From contig JAITFA010000180.1 of the NCBI GenBank assembly GCA_031281685.1, forward strand, positions 1 to 14,290: 14,290 nt of DNA, read 5' to 3'. The notes under the pieces are model-generated. The model saw only the letters and a program-made list of their open reading frames with translations, was not told where the DNA came from and made no database searches. The DNA is from Treponema sp. (GTDB lineage: Bacteria > Spirochaetota > Spirochaetia > Treponematales > Breznakiellaceae). Each line of letters begins with the position of its first letter. Positions within the stretch are counted from its first letter, which is position 1. Shown here one piece after another: positions 1 through 6,920 of the stretch. The translations under genes were made by a program, and so were the position numbers.

Positions 1-25
1 GGGGAGCAGAGCGCAGACAAGAAAG

Positions 26-52
26 TCTGTGGGACTAAACGTGTCCCACAGA
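26..52 (-). terminator. Terminator-like hairpin after the sugar permease operon
   Basis: A perfect 10-bp inverted repeat, TCTGTGGGAC (26-35) and GTCCCACAGA (43-52), encloses a 7-base loop. It lies 35 bases beyond the stop codon of the last permease gene, which reads leftwards. In the - strand transcript the stem is followed by CTTTCTTGTC, which is only moderately T-rich. It could therefore be an imperfect intrinsic terminator or an mRNA 3'-end stabilising hairpin. The stem is seen directly; the terminator function is inferred. Confidence 0.5.
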
Positions 53-87
53 GCGGATTATACGGCGGACAAGAACAAACGGCGGCG

Positions 88-957
88 CTAACCCTTAACG
101 CTGCCGGAACTGATCGACATCTGCACCTGTTCCTGCGAAACCGCGTAAACCACTATCCTTGGCAGGATGATGAGCGTGAGCGCGGCAAACATTTTCGTGT
201 AGTCATAGGCATAGGTCTCATTGAAAAAAGCCAGCGCATAGGGCAGGGTTCGGGTTTTGGGAGACGAAGAAAGCAGGGACGCAAAGAAGTATTCGTTCCA
301 GTTGCCCAGAAACATGAGGATACCGGCAGTGGCAAGTCCGTTCTTGGCAAGCGGTATGTGCATCTGCCAAAAGTTGCGAAAGAAGCCCACGCCGTCTATG
401 ATAGCCGCCTCAGACATCTCTTTGGGAATCGCGGCAAACGAGGCGCGCATCACAAAAAGGCTCATGGCAATGCCGCCTGAAAGGTACACAAGGGTTATGC
501 CGGCGCGGGTGTCGTAAAGGTTAAGCTGCATGATGAGATGGAAAATCGGCTGCGTTTTGGTATGTCCGGGAACCAGCATGGTAAGGGTGAAAAGGGCAAA
601 GAGCAAGCCTCGCAGGGGAAACTGGTAGCGGGCAAATACATACGCGCCCATCGCGTACATAAAGATTGAGCCAGCCGTGGCAATCGAGGAAATGATCACC
701 GAGTTAAGCGCGAATTGCAGGAAGTTGTTGCCCTGAATAACCGAGAGGTACGGGGTGAAATCAAGTCCTGTGGGGAGCGCAAAGGGTTTGGTCAATATCT
801 CCCCATTGGTTTTGAACGAGGACATCACCACCCAGATTAAAGGACCGATGGAGACCAGTACGACAAAGGCGAATAAGAGGTAGATCAAGAGCAGCGTTGC
901 CGTCTGCCCCAGCCGATAACTTGTTTTCTTTTGCTCAAAAGTGTTTAGCGTGTTCAT
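88..957 (-). CDS. Carbohydrate ABC transporter permease, MalG-like
   Basis: This 289-residue inner-membrane protein is one half of the translocation channel of a binding-protein-dependent sugar importer. About six hydrophobic segments are visible (roughly 21-45, 85-109, 115-130, 151-172, 206-228, 257-275). The cytoplasmic EAA loop that docks the ATPase is at 183-204 (EAAIIDG followed by HIPLAKN). The NWNEYFFASLLSS segment (219-231) is a family hallmark. The ATG is preceded by AGGAG six bases upstream. It lies 8 bases after the other permease gene and is last in the operon. No ATP-binding subunit is encoded nearby, so a shared MsmX/MalK-type ATPase elsewhere is likely. Codons for residues 218-233 are duplicated at 6875-6920. 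The family is clear; the substrate is unknown, with oligosaccharides inferred from the neighbouring hydrolase. Confidence 0.93.
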   Translation of the reverse strand: MNTLNTFEQKKTSYRLGQTATLLLIYLLFAFVVLVSIGPLIWVVMSSFKTNGEILTKPFALPTGLDFTPYLSVIQGNNFLQFALNSVIISSIATAGSIFMYAMGAYVFARYQFPLRGLLFALFTLTMLVPGHTKTQPIFHLIMQLNLYDTRAGITLVYLSGGIAMSLFVMRASFAAIPKEMSEAAIIDGVGFFRNFWQMHIPLAKNGLATAGILMFLGNWNEYFFASLLSSSPKTRTLPYALAFFNETYAYDYTKMFAALTLIILPRIVVYAVSQEQVQMSISSGSVKG

Positions 958-965
958 ACTATCTC

Positions 966-1847
966 CTATACTACCGGCTCGTTCATGTGGAACACCTTGT
1001 TTGCCATGAACATAACGAAAGCGCCCAGTATCAGCATGATCATGCCCGTAGCGTTAGCCAGACCATAGTTGTTGTCAGTGATGTTGCGTACCAGAATCAA
1101 GGACAAGCTCATCGTGTCATCACCCGGACCGCCGCGGCTTGTCAGGGCGATGGATTCATACATGCCGATACGCGAGGTTACGCCCATGATAACGCTGGTT
1201 CCGATGGAAAACCGGCAGAGCGGGAGATCGATGCGGGTCATGATCTGGAAGCCGGAAGCGCCGTCTATGATGGCAGCTTCGTGTATATCGCTGGATATGG
1301 CCATGAGATCGGCGAGTACCACTAGGCTGATCACCACTGCGTAGAATAGCCATGTGAAGGTAATAGCCCAGAACGACGCCGGACTTTCGTAGAACCAGTT
1401 TACGCTGAAATTGGGGGAAACGATCCGGATCAGGGAATTGAGCAGTCCAAACTCATTGTTAAAGATAAAACGGTATATCATTGCCCAAGCCGCGCCGGAA
1501 ATGACATTGGGAATCATGAACACGGTGCGCACGAACTTCCAGCCCGGCGGGGCTTTGAAGAAAGCCAGCGCCACAAGGATACCGAAGAGCGTGTGGAACA
1601 CTGCCGCCAGCAATGACCATAGCCCCATGTTGCGTAACGAAGCCGCGAAACTTTTCAGCCGAAACAGGCGCAGGTAATTGTTCAAGCCCGCCCACTCAGG
1701 CGAGCTAAAGCCGTTCCAGCGCGTGAAACTGGTATAGATAACGGTGATGATGGGCCATAGATAGAACAGCGCGAACATCAACAGCGTTGGGAGCAGAAAT
1801 GCGTATATACAGGGAAGATACCTGCGTTCAAGACGGCTCATAGCCAT
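966..1847 (-). CDS. Carbohydrate ABC transporter permease, MalF-like
   Basis: This 293-residue partner permease would form the heterodimeric channel with the downstream MalG-like protein. Hydrophobic segments lie at about 13-40, 75-97, 105-125, 160-182, 218-235 and 260-285. The EAA loop is at 190-209 (EAAIIDGASG, then RIDLPL). The C-terminal TSRGGPGDDT and YGLANATG stretches are typical of MalF/UgpA-type permeases. I place the start at the ATG at 1847 because AGGAG lies six bases upstream of it. The frame stays open to a TTG at 1868, but that TTG lies upstream of the AGGAG and would put the ribosome site inside the gene. The gene follows the binding-protein gene with a 72-base gap that contains a hairpin. 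Substrate is not determinable from sequence. Confidence 0.92.
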   Translation of the reverse strand: MAMSRLERRYLPCIYAFLLPTLLMFALFYLWPIITVIYTSFTRWNGFSSPEWAGLNNYLRLFRLKSFAASLRNMGLWSLLAAVFHTLFGILVALAFFKAPPGWKFVRTVFMIPNVISGAAWAMIYRFIFNNEFGLLNSLIRIVSPNFSVNWFYESPASFWAITFTWLFYAVVISLVVLADLMAISSDIHEAAIIDGASGFQIMTRIDLPLCRFSIGTSVIMGVTSRIGMYESIALTSRGGPGDDTMSLSLILVRNITDNNYGLANATGMIMLILGAFVMFMANKVFHMNEPVV

Positions 1848-1884
1848 GATAAGCTCCTGCTTGTACAAAGCGGATTGACCGCCC

Positions 1885-1912
1885 CTGTTCCAAAAGCGAA
1901 GTTTTGGAACAG
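1885..1912 (-). promoter_or_regulatory. Intra-operon hairpin between binding protein and permease genes
   Basis: A perfect 11-bp inverted repeat, CTGTTCCAAAA (1885-1895) and TTTTGGAACAG (1902-1912), has a 6-base loop that reads CUUCGC in the - strand transcript. It begins 7 bases after the stop codon of the binding-protein gene and ends before the AGGAG of the next gene. No T-run follows. In ABC sugar operons such hairpins commonly protect or partly terminate the mRNA so that binding protein is made in excess over permeases. The stem is seen directly; the role is inferred by analogy. Confidence 0.6.
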
Positions 1913-1919
1913 GTTCAGA

Positions 1920-3236
1920 TTACAGCTCGATTTCAGCCGCTCTGTCGGTGAGTTCCTTACAGAACTGTTCTGGGCTAAGACGACCGCTGATGAGATCAGG
2001 CAAGAGGCGGGGGAATTCGCTCTGGGATATTGAGTTAGGCACGGCGCTTTCAAAGGAATCGCAGAGTATGGTTTTTGCGTTAACCGCGCCGTCGTACTCG
2101 CTGAGAAGGCGGTTCTGGGCGCGCTTGGCGATGAAGTCGGCGCTGGGCGCCATACGAGGCACAGACCCCCCCTCGCTCAGCATAAAGGCTTCCAGTTCTT
2201 CCGGCGAATAGATGAATTCGAGGAAAGCCTTGGCTAGTTCTTGTTCCTGCGGTGTGGCGGTGCTGGGTATCCAATAGCTATACCCAATACCAGTTCCGCC
2301 AATGCCGACGTTGCCGGGCAATACATCGGCGCGGACATCAGCGCCGTTGAAGCCGTTTGACCACTTGCCGCTCTGCTCTGGCGCGAAGTCGCCGACCATC
2401 CAACTGCCGTTGGCGATGAGCGCGGCGCGCATGGACATGAAGGCGTTGGCAGCGTCGGCATAGGCTGCGCCCAAAGTGTTTGCTGAGGCGTATTGGCTCA
2501 GAAGCGTCTGTAACTGTCTGGCGGCGTTAATGAAAATCGGGTTGTTGTAGTCAGTGATTTTTCTGGTAATGGAACTTGCCATGAGTTCCGGGCCGCCCGG
2601 CTGTACGGCGATGAGCGATGAGAATACAAGCATGGTTGTCCAAGCGTTCTCGCTCGTCATAAAGGCAATCTTGTTATCGCCCAGTTCAGCGATAACCTGA
2701 TCCCAGGTCATGTCGGCGAAGGAGCGGGACGGCTGATACAGTTTGGGGTTGTAGTAGATTCCAACAGGCCGAACAACCGGCGAGGGAATTGAGAAGAGCT
2801 TGCCGTTTTTGGTGTTGTAGTCAAGCGCGGCGGGAATGAGTCGCGCCTTGAGCTCAGGCTTACTGTCAAGCCAGGGCTTGAGATCGACAAAGCGGTTCCC
2901 CGGAATGATGTACTGCTCAATCCATGCTTGGTTACCACCCTCAACCAGCGCCGGAAGTTTGTTCTGCTGGCTGAGTTGTTGCATCTTCTCGGCGTACATG
3001 TCCTGTACGATCTCTTCGATGACCAGCTTGTACTTGCCCGCATACTTGGCGTTAAAGCGCTCTACCTGCGGCAGAAAGAAGAGTGCGCCGACATTCTGTC
3101 CTGTCTTGTAGGACGGAATGCTTACCTGAATGACCCCACCGCTGGTAGCGGTGGACTGCTGGCTCTGATTACCTGAGGCAAATACCATGCCACAGGTCAG
3201 CGCGAAAGAAATAATAATGAACGAAATCTTTTTCAT
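1920..3236 (-). CDS. Extracellular sugar-binding protein of ABC transporter
   Basis: This 438-residue family 1 solute-binding protein should capture a sugar or oligosaccharide outside the inner membrane and deliver it to the two permeases encoded downstream. The signal peptide is residues 1-20 (MKK, hydrophobic core, then VFA before SGNQ), a pattern typical of treponemal binding proteins. A cysteine at 15 has no good lipobox. Family features include VERFNAKY near 58, KLFSIPSPV near 146, AALIANGSWMVGDF at 271-284 and AKAFLEFIYSPE at 335-346. The start at 3236 is chosen because GGAGG precedes it by 5 bases and the signal peptide begins there. The frame runs 15 codons further upstream, but without a ribosome site. 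It is first in the operon and divergent from the hydrolase gene. Ligand unknown. Confidence 0.92.
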   Translation of the reverse strand: MKKISFIIISFALTCGMVFASGNQSQQSTATSGGVIQVSIPSYKTGQNVGALFFLPQVERFNAKYAGKYKLVIEEIVQDMYAEKMQQLSQQNKLPALVEGGNQAWIEQYIIPGNRFVDLKPWLDSKPELKARLIPAALDYNTKNGKLFSIPSPVVRPVGIYYNPKLYQPSRSFADMTWDQVIAELGDNKIAFMTSENAWTTMLVFSSLIAVQPGGPELMASSITRKITDYNNPIFINAARQLQTLLSQYASANTLGAAYADAANAFMSMRAALIANGSWMVGDFAPEQSGKWSNGFNGADVRADVLPGNVGIGGTGIGYSYWIPSTATPQEQELAKAFLEFIYSPEELEAFMLSEGGSVPRMAPSADFIAKRAQNRLLSEYDGAVNAKTILCDSFESAVPNSISQSEFPRLLPDLISGRLSPEQFCKELTDRAAEIEL

Positions 3237-3250
3237 ACGTTCCTCCGAAA

Positions 3251-3281
3251 ACAATACTAACATAAAATGTTCGTTTGTCAA
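3251..3281 (-). promoter_or_regulatory. Candidate promoter for the sugar transporter operon
   Basis: On the - strand a perfect -35 hexamer TTGACA (3281-3276) is followed after 19 bases by TATTGT (3256-3251). The spacing is longer than the 17-base optimum, so the exact -10 is uncertain. The binding-protein start lies 15 bases beyond. A short palindrome, AACAT-AAA-ATGTT (3259-3271), lies in the spacer, and the 20-bp candidate operator is 15 bases upstream of the -35. Confidence 0.45.
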
Positions 3282-3296
3282 TAAATTTTTCAGTAA

Positions 3297-3316
3297 TTCA
3301 ACGAAACTTTGTTGAA
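3297..3316. promoter_or_regulatory. Palindromic candidate operator for the LacI-type repressor
   Basis: TTCAAC (3297-3302) and GTTGAA (3311-3316) are perfect inverted arms around GAAACTTT. Over 20 bp only one outer pair (3303/3310) and the central pair break the dyad. The site lies between the divergent transporter and hydrolase genes and touches the candidate -35 of the hydrolase promoter. LacI-family proteins bind 16-20 bp palindromes of this kind, and a lacI-type gene is in the same operon. The usual central CG step of LacI-family sites is absent here. Confidence 0.55.
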
Positions 3317-3340
3317 ACTTATTTCATGTCGTTTTATCAT
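3312..3340 (+). promoter_or_regulatory. Candidate promoter for the hydrolase-lacI operon
   Basis: TTGAAA (3312-3317) and TATCAT (3335-3340) are separated by exactly 17 bases, a good sigma-70-type arrangement. The -35 overlaps the right arm of the candidate operator, so repressor binding would block polymerase. A problem is that transcription would begin about 3346-3348, only a few bases before the favoured ATG at 3350. Either the mRNA is almost leaderless or the real promoter is further upstream. Confidence 0.4.
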
Positions 3341-3349
3341 AGAGTTTAT

Positions 3350-5590
3350 ATGGATACAACAAGTCTGCGTGTTTCGCGCCACACTACCTTCCCTCTTTAT
3401 GTCTGTGCCAGTGAGCGTATCAAACTCATCGGGACGACGGATGGTCGCTTCCCCGACTTCGGTCATCACCTTGAGAAAGAGATGGGCGGCTTATGGCTGC
3501 ACCCGATCAAGCTGCTGGATGGCTTCTGGCTCAGGCTCAAAGACATTGACGCTGCTAATGTCGATGTCTGGACCATCGCCGACAGCTTTGAGAACCGGGC
3601 CGAAGGTAATGTCTTCTTTTATGACAGCAATCTTGGCCACACTCCGATCCGCCTCACCCGTTCCCAAATCGCGCCGGAAATGACGACAGGCGATAATGGC
3701 GCGGGAATCATCGTTGACTACGAGGTGTTTAACTCATCCGCTGAAACGCGGCGGCTGGAACTGGAGTTTCTGGCAAAAACCGATCTTCGTCCGGTCTGGT
3801 TCTCTGACGAACACGGCATTGCGGATGAGCTTGATGCGGGAGCATGGCTCCCCGACGAAAAGCTCTTTCTGGCAAAAGACACGGGCCACGAATGGTATGC
3901 CGCTATAGGCTCGGTTCCCGCGCCGGAACAGGTGGAGCAAGGTATCGGCCACGGCCCGGAAAACACCGCTGGTCAGGGCGTTGGCGTCAGCTTTTTTTAC
4001 ACGCTGTCGTTGCGGAGCGGTGAACGCCGGATTCTGCGCTTCATCATCGCTGGCTCCTGCGTGTCCCGCGCCGGCTGCCTCGACGCCTATCACAGCCTGC
4101 TTGCGCCCCGCGATTTTTGGGCTGAGAAGCAGGCGCGTTACGCCGCGCTCCTCAATAGAAGCCGCCTTACTATAGAAGATAAAAAATTTGAAACCATCTT
4201 TAACTGGATTAAGGTCAATACCGACTGGCTCATCATGGATACGGTGAACGGTCGCGCTCTGGCAGCAGGTCTGCCTGAATACCCCTGGTGGTTTGCTTGC
4301 GACAATACCTACTCTTTGCAAGGGGTACTGGCAATGGGTCATTACGAGCTTTGCCGTGACACCTTGCGTTTGTTGCTGGATAGCTCAGAAAAGTTTAATG
4401 GCAATGGACGCATACCCCATGAGGTAACAACTATGGGGCTTTGTGCGCATCCGGGAAATACGCAGGAAACCGCGCACTTTATCAGCATGGTCTGGCTTTA
4501 CTACGAGTGGACCGGCGACCGCGACTTTCTCGACCTTGCCTTTCCAGTTCTGCAAAAAAGCGTGGCATGGCTGCGCGACCAGGATGATGACAATGACGGC
4601 TTTCCCAGCGGCTACGGTATACTGGAGATTCCGGGGCTGAACTCCGAGATGCTTGATACTGCGGTGTATACCGCGCAGGCATATAATTGCTTTGCCGCTC
4701 TATGCCAACTCAAAGGGCTGGACGCGCAGGCGGACGAGTATCAGGCGCTTTCGGAACGCACGGTCGCGGCTATTAACACCGTGCTATGGGACGAGGAAGC
4801 CGGTCTATACTGCGATGCCTGTACCAGTTCAGCGGACGTGCGTTCCCATTACGACGCGATTCTTGGCCAGCGCTACGGAGCTGGTGCTGATAAAGGCCGG
4901 CGGATTCTTGACGAGGCCCTGACAAAGAAAGAAAAGCTACCGCCTGAAGCTGAAAGCGGGTGCTTACTCAACTATGGCTGGATTATCAGCACGCCTATGG
5001 AAACCGGCATTGCGCCGCGGGAAAAGGCGCTTCGTGCGCTGGAACAGATGCACAGCGGACGCTTCATTGGCGAGTACGGCATGTACCTGAGCGGCATATT
5101 TCAGGACGCGATCATGACCATCAATACAGGCGTTATGGCAGTGGCGCAGGCGCGTTATGGCTTCGCGGATCGTGCGCTTGCTCTGCTTGAAAAAATGTTT
5201 GCCTGTTTTGGCCGCGCCACTCCGGGCTGTATCTCAGAAATGCTCCCGGACTACGGCTGTTTCGCGCAGGCGTGGACCATCTACGCGGCGCAGGTTCCTG
5301 TCACGCGCTACTTTTTCGGCATACAGCCCAGCGCGTCTCAAAACCGCCTTCGCGTCGCGCCCTGTATGCCCAGCGCCTGGCCATTCGCCAAACTGCGGCG
5401 GCTGCGGATTCTGGACGGCGAACTTTCGCTGTGCTACCAACGGAACAGTGAAGGTTGTCTCTGGCGGCTTGAGTACACGGGGAGCGCGTCTGTGGTATTT
5501 GTGGTTCCTGAAGGTTATGATGACCATGACCACGAAATTATGATGAACAACGGACAGCTTGATGTACCATTGAGGCGTAAACATGATTAG
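3350..5590 (+). CDS. Cytoplasmic (alpha/alpha)6-barrel glycoside hydrolase, glycogen-debranching-like
   Basis: About 746 residues with no signal peptide, so it probably acts in the cytoplasm on imported oligosaccharides. Counting from 3350, an N-terminal beta-rich region (about 1-270) with GRFPDFGHH and HPIKLLDGFW (32-60) precedes a helical barrel. The barrel carries YPWWFACDNTY (311-321), NGNGRIPHEV (350-359), PGNTQET (368-374), WTGDRDFLD (387-395) and DDDNDGFPSGYG (412-423). Near 629-635, ISEMLPD supplies an acidic residue. Candidate catalytic acids are Glu358 and Glu632, but this is inference. The layout resembles amylo-alpha-1,6-glucosidase/GH63-like six-hairpin enzymes; the exact family and bond cleaved are uncertain. 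The start is also uncertain: ATGs at 3326 and 3350 and a TTG at 3275 are in frame, none with a strong ribosome site. I prefer 3350 because the conserved sequence starts soon after. It overlaps lacI by 8 bases. Confidence 0.7.
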   Translation: MDTTSLRVSRHTTFPLYVCASERIKLIGTTDGRFPDFGHHLEKEMGGLWLHPIKLLDGFWLRLKDIDAANVDVWTIADSFENRAEGNVFFYDSNLGHTPIRLTRSQIAPEMTTGDNGAGIIVDYEVFNSSAETRRLELEFLAKTDLRPVWFSDEHGIADELDAGAWLPDEKLFLAKDTGHEWYAAIGSVPAPEQVEQGIGHGPENTAGQGVGVSFFYTLSLRSGERRILRFIIAGSCVSRAGCLDAYHSLLAPRDFWAEKQARYAALLNRSRLTIEDKKFETIFNWIKVNTDWLIMDTVNGRALAAGLPEYPWWFACDNTYSLQGVLAMGHYELCRDTLRLLLDSSEKFNGNGRIPHEVTTMGLCAHPGNTQETAHFISMVWLYYEWTGDRDFLDLAFPVLQKSVAWLRDQDDDNDGFPSGYGILEIPGLNSEMLDTAVYTAQAYNCFAALCQLKGLDAQADEYQALSERTVAAINTVLWDEEAGLYCDACTSSADVRSHYDAILGQRYGAGADKGRRILDEALTKKEKLPPEAESGCLLNYGWIISTPMETGIAPREKALRALEQMHSGRFIGEYGMYLSGIFQDAIMTINTGVMAVAQARYGFADRALALLEKMFACFGRATPGCISEMLPDYGCFAQAWTIYAAQVPVTRYFFGIQPSASQNRLRVAPCMPSAWPFAKLRRLRILDGELSLCYQRNSEGCLWRLEYTGSASVVFVVPEGYDDHDHEIMMNNGQLDVPLRRKHD

Positions 5591-6632
5591 ACCCACAATA
5601 CGGCAGATCGCTGAGGCGCTCTCGGTTTCTCAAGCCACTGTCTCAAAGGCGCTTGCCGATAAACCCGAGGTAAGCGAGGAAACCCGCGCTCGCGTCCTCG
5701 CCTGTGCCAGAGACCTTGGCTATATCCATACACAATACGGAGGCGCGCCAAACGGAGAACGCCGTGTGGCGATTTTTATTCAGGACAGAATCAAAAATGA
5801 GAACGAGCAGACCTTCTATTACGATGTCCTCATGGGTTTCAAACAATACGCTACCTTGAAACACTTTGAGATAATCATATTGACCACCACCAGCGCCGAG
5901 CAGGAACAGGTATCCTACGACGCCTGCCTCACGGCAAAGCGCATCTCAGGCGCGTTTGTTATGGGTATGAAAACCACTGACCCGTACATTGCCCAGCTTG
6001 GAGCCACTAGTATACCCACGGTTACGCTTGACTTTTCTGTAAATAACCCCTGTGTAGGCAGAGTGGGTGTGGATAACTACACCGGGGCGCGTCTGGCTGT
6101 TGAACATCTCATTGATTTGGGGCATCGGAACATCGGTTTCCTCAATGGTCATCCCTTTGCCCAAGTGTCTGAGGAACGTCTTGCCGGCTATGTTGCCGCG
6201 CTCTGTAGCCGCAAGCGCGGCTTTCAGCCGGGTTTTGAGACGCGCTTTGTTTTTGAGGGCGACTTTTCCGAGCAAAGCGGCGCGGCAGGCGCTGACTATT
6301 TTGCGGAAGCTGGCATTACCGCACTGTTCTGCGCGAGTGATCTCATGGCAATGGGCGCGGTGCGCCGTTTTCAGGAAAAGGGCATAGCCGTACCCGCTGA
6401 CATTTCCATTGTGGGCTTTGACAATATGCCGTTTACCGCCTATTGTACGCCCCGCATTACCACCGTCGCCCAGGATCGCCAGCAGCTTGGACAGGTGGCT
6501 TGCGCCTTGCTCTACAGCCTCCTCGATAACGCGCCGCTTAAACACTGCCTGCTCCAGCCGTCACTCGTTATCCGCGAATCAACAACAGTGGTCAGCAGTG
6601 AGGTTCCAAAAACTAAAAACATACTGAAGTAG
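5583..6632 (+). CDS. LacI-family transcriptional repressor
   Basis: This 349-residue protein has an N-terminal helix-turn-helix (about 4-26: TIRQIAEALSVSQATVSKAL) and a periplasmic-binding-protein-like sensor domain (about 60-335). Family signatures are FCASDLMAMGAVRRFQ (249-264), DISIVGFDNM (273-282), RITTVAQDRQQLG (291-303) and LQPSLVIREST (324-334). It probably binds a sugar derived from the hydrolase substrate and represses the divergent transporter and hydrolase operons through the palindrome at 3297-3316. The ATG overlaps the hydrolase stop (ATGATTAG), with GAGG nine bases upstream, so translation is coupled and the gene is likely autoregulated. An oddity is that the hinge region after LGY (45-47) reads IHTQYGGAPNGERR and lacks the usual YxPNxxAxxL hinge-helix pattern. 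Confidence 0.93.
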   Translation: MIRPTIRQIAEALSVSQATVSKALADKPEVSEETRARVLACARDLGYIHTQYGGAPNGERRVAIFIQDRIKNENEQTFYYDVLMGFKQYATLKHFEIIILTTTSAEQEQVSYDACLTAKRISGAFVMGMKTTDPYIAQLGATSIPTVTLDFSVNNPCVGRVGVDNYTGARLAVEHLIDLGHRNIGFLNGHPFAQVSEERLAGYVAALCSRKRGFQPGFETRFVFEGDFSEQSGAAGADYFAEAGITALFCASDLMAMGAVRRFQEKGIAVPADISIVGFDNMPFTAYCTPRITTVAQDRQQLGQVACALLYSLLDNAPLKHCLLQPSLVIRESTTVVSSEVPKTKNILK

Positions 6633-6699
6633 CGTTTCCTACAGGCATCGGCGTCTTTGGCTCTTATCGCGTCAAGCAGTTTTCAGCGTATGTTTTCGC

Positions 6700-6713
6700 C
6701 GGACTGTTGTCCG
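6700..6713 (+). terminator. Weak terminator candidate after lacI
   Basis: CGGAC (6700-6704) and GTCCG (6709-6713) form a 5-bp stem with loop TGTT, followed by CTTGTCTTCTTG. The stem is short and the tail is not a real T-run. It lies 67 bases after the lacI stop and is the best terminator candidate separating lacI from flgB, but read-through is plausible. Confidence 0.25.
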
Positions 6714-6759
6714 CTTGTCTTCTTGAAATAGCCTTGCCTTCGCTTTTGTAACTTTTAAG

Positions 6760-6866
6760 AAAGAGATCAAGTTCTCTTGGAAAAGAGATCAAGTTCTCTT
6801 TGGAAAGAGATCAAGTCCTTTTTGGAAAGAGATGCGGTACTCGTGGAAAAAAGATCAAGGAGTCTC
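6760..6866. repeat. Five degenerate ~22-bp palindromic tandem repeats
   Basis: Units start at 6760, 6781, 6804, 6826 and 6847, with lengths of 21, 23, 22, 21 and about 20 bases. Units 1 to 3 begin AAAGAGATCAAGT and decay towards the right end. Within unit 2, AAAGAGA (6782-6788) and TCTCTTT (6795-6801) are perfect inverted arms around TCAAGT; unit 1 has 6-bp arms. Between units 1 and 2, TCTCTT-GGAA-AAGAGA (6773-6788) can fold as an RNA hairpin with a GNRA loop. The 22-base period is two helical turns and not a multiple of three. It could be an array of protein-binding sites near the flagellar promoter or a decaying non-coding repeat. Confidence 0.75.
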
Positions 6867-6874
6867 AGGCAAGA

Positions 6875-6920
6875 TTGGGAGACGAAGAAAGCAGGGACGC
6901 GAAGAAGTATTCGTTCCAGT
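6875..6920 (-). pseudogene. 46-bp duplicated fragment of a MalG-type permease gene
   Basis: Bases 6875-6920 match 257-302 at 45 of 46 positions; the single difference is A283 against G6901. After one missing base the match continues for three more bases. The source segment encodes the conserved NWNEYFFASLLSSSPK of the permease on the - strand, and the single difference is synonymous (TTT/TTC for Phe). No flanking permease similarity is visible, and the surroundings cannot encode a permease. It is either a remnant of another permease copy or a short local duplication. A + strand RNA through it would be antisense to permease mRNA. Confidence 0.75.

Noticed and set aside
1848..1868. Upstream TTG start for the MalF-like permease
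   Set aside because: It would place the AGGAG ribosome site inside the coding sequence. The ATG at 1847 sits six bases after that site.
3237..3281. Fifteen-codon N-terminal extension of the sugar-binding protein
   Set aside because: No ribosome site precedes it, it would displace the signal peptide from the N-terminus, and GGAGG is correctly spaced before the ATG at 3236.
3734..4342. Long - strand open frame inside the hydrolase gene, and similar antisense frames inside lacI and fliF
   Set aside because: They are antisense shadows of well-supported genes, have no family signatures or ribosome sites, and are expected in GC-balanced coding DNA.
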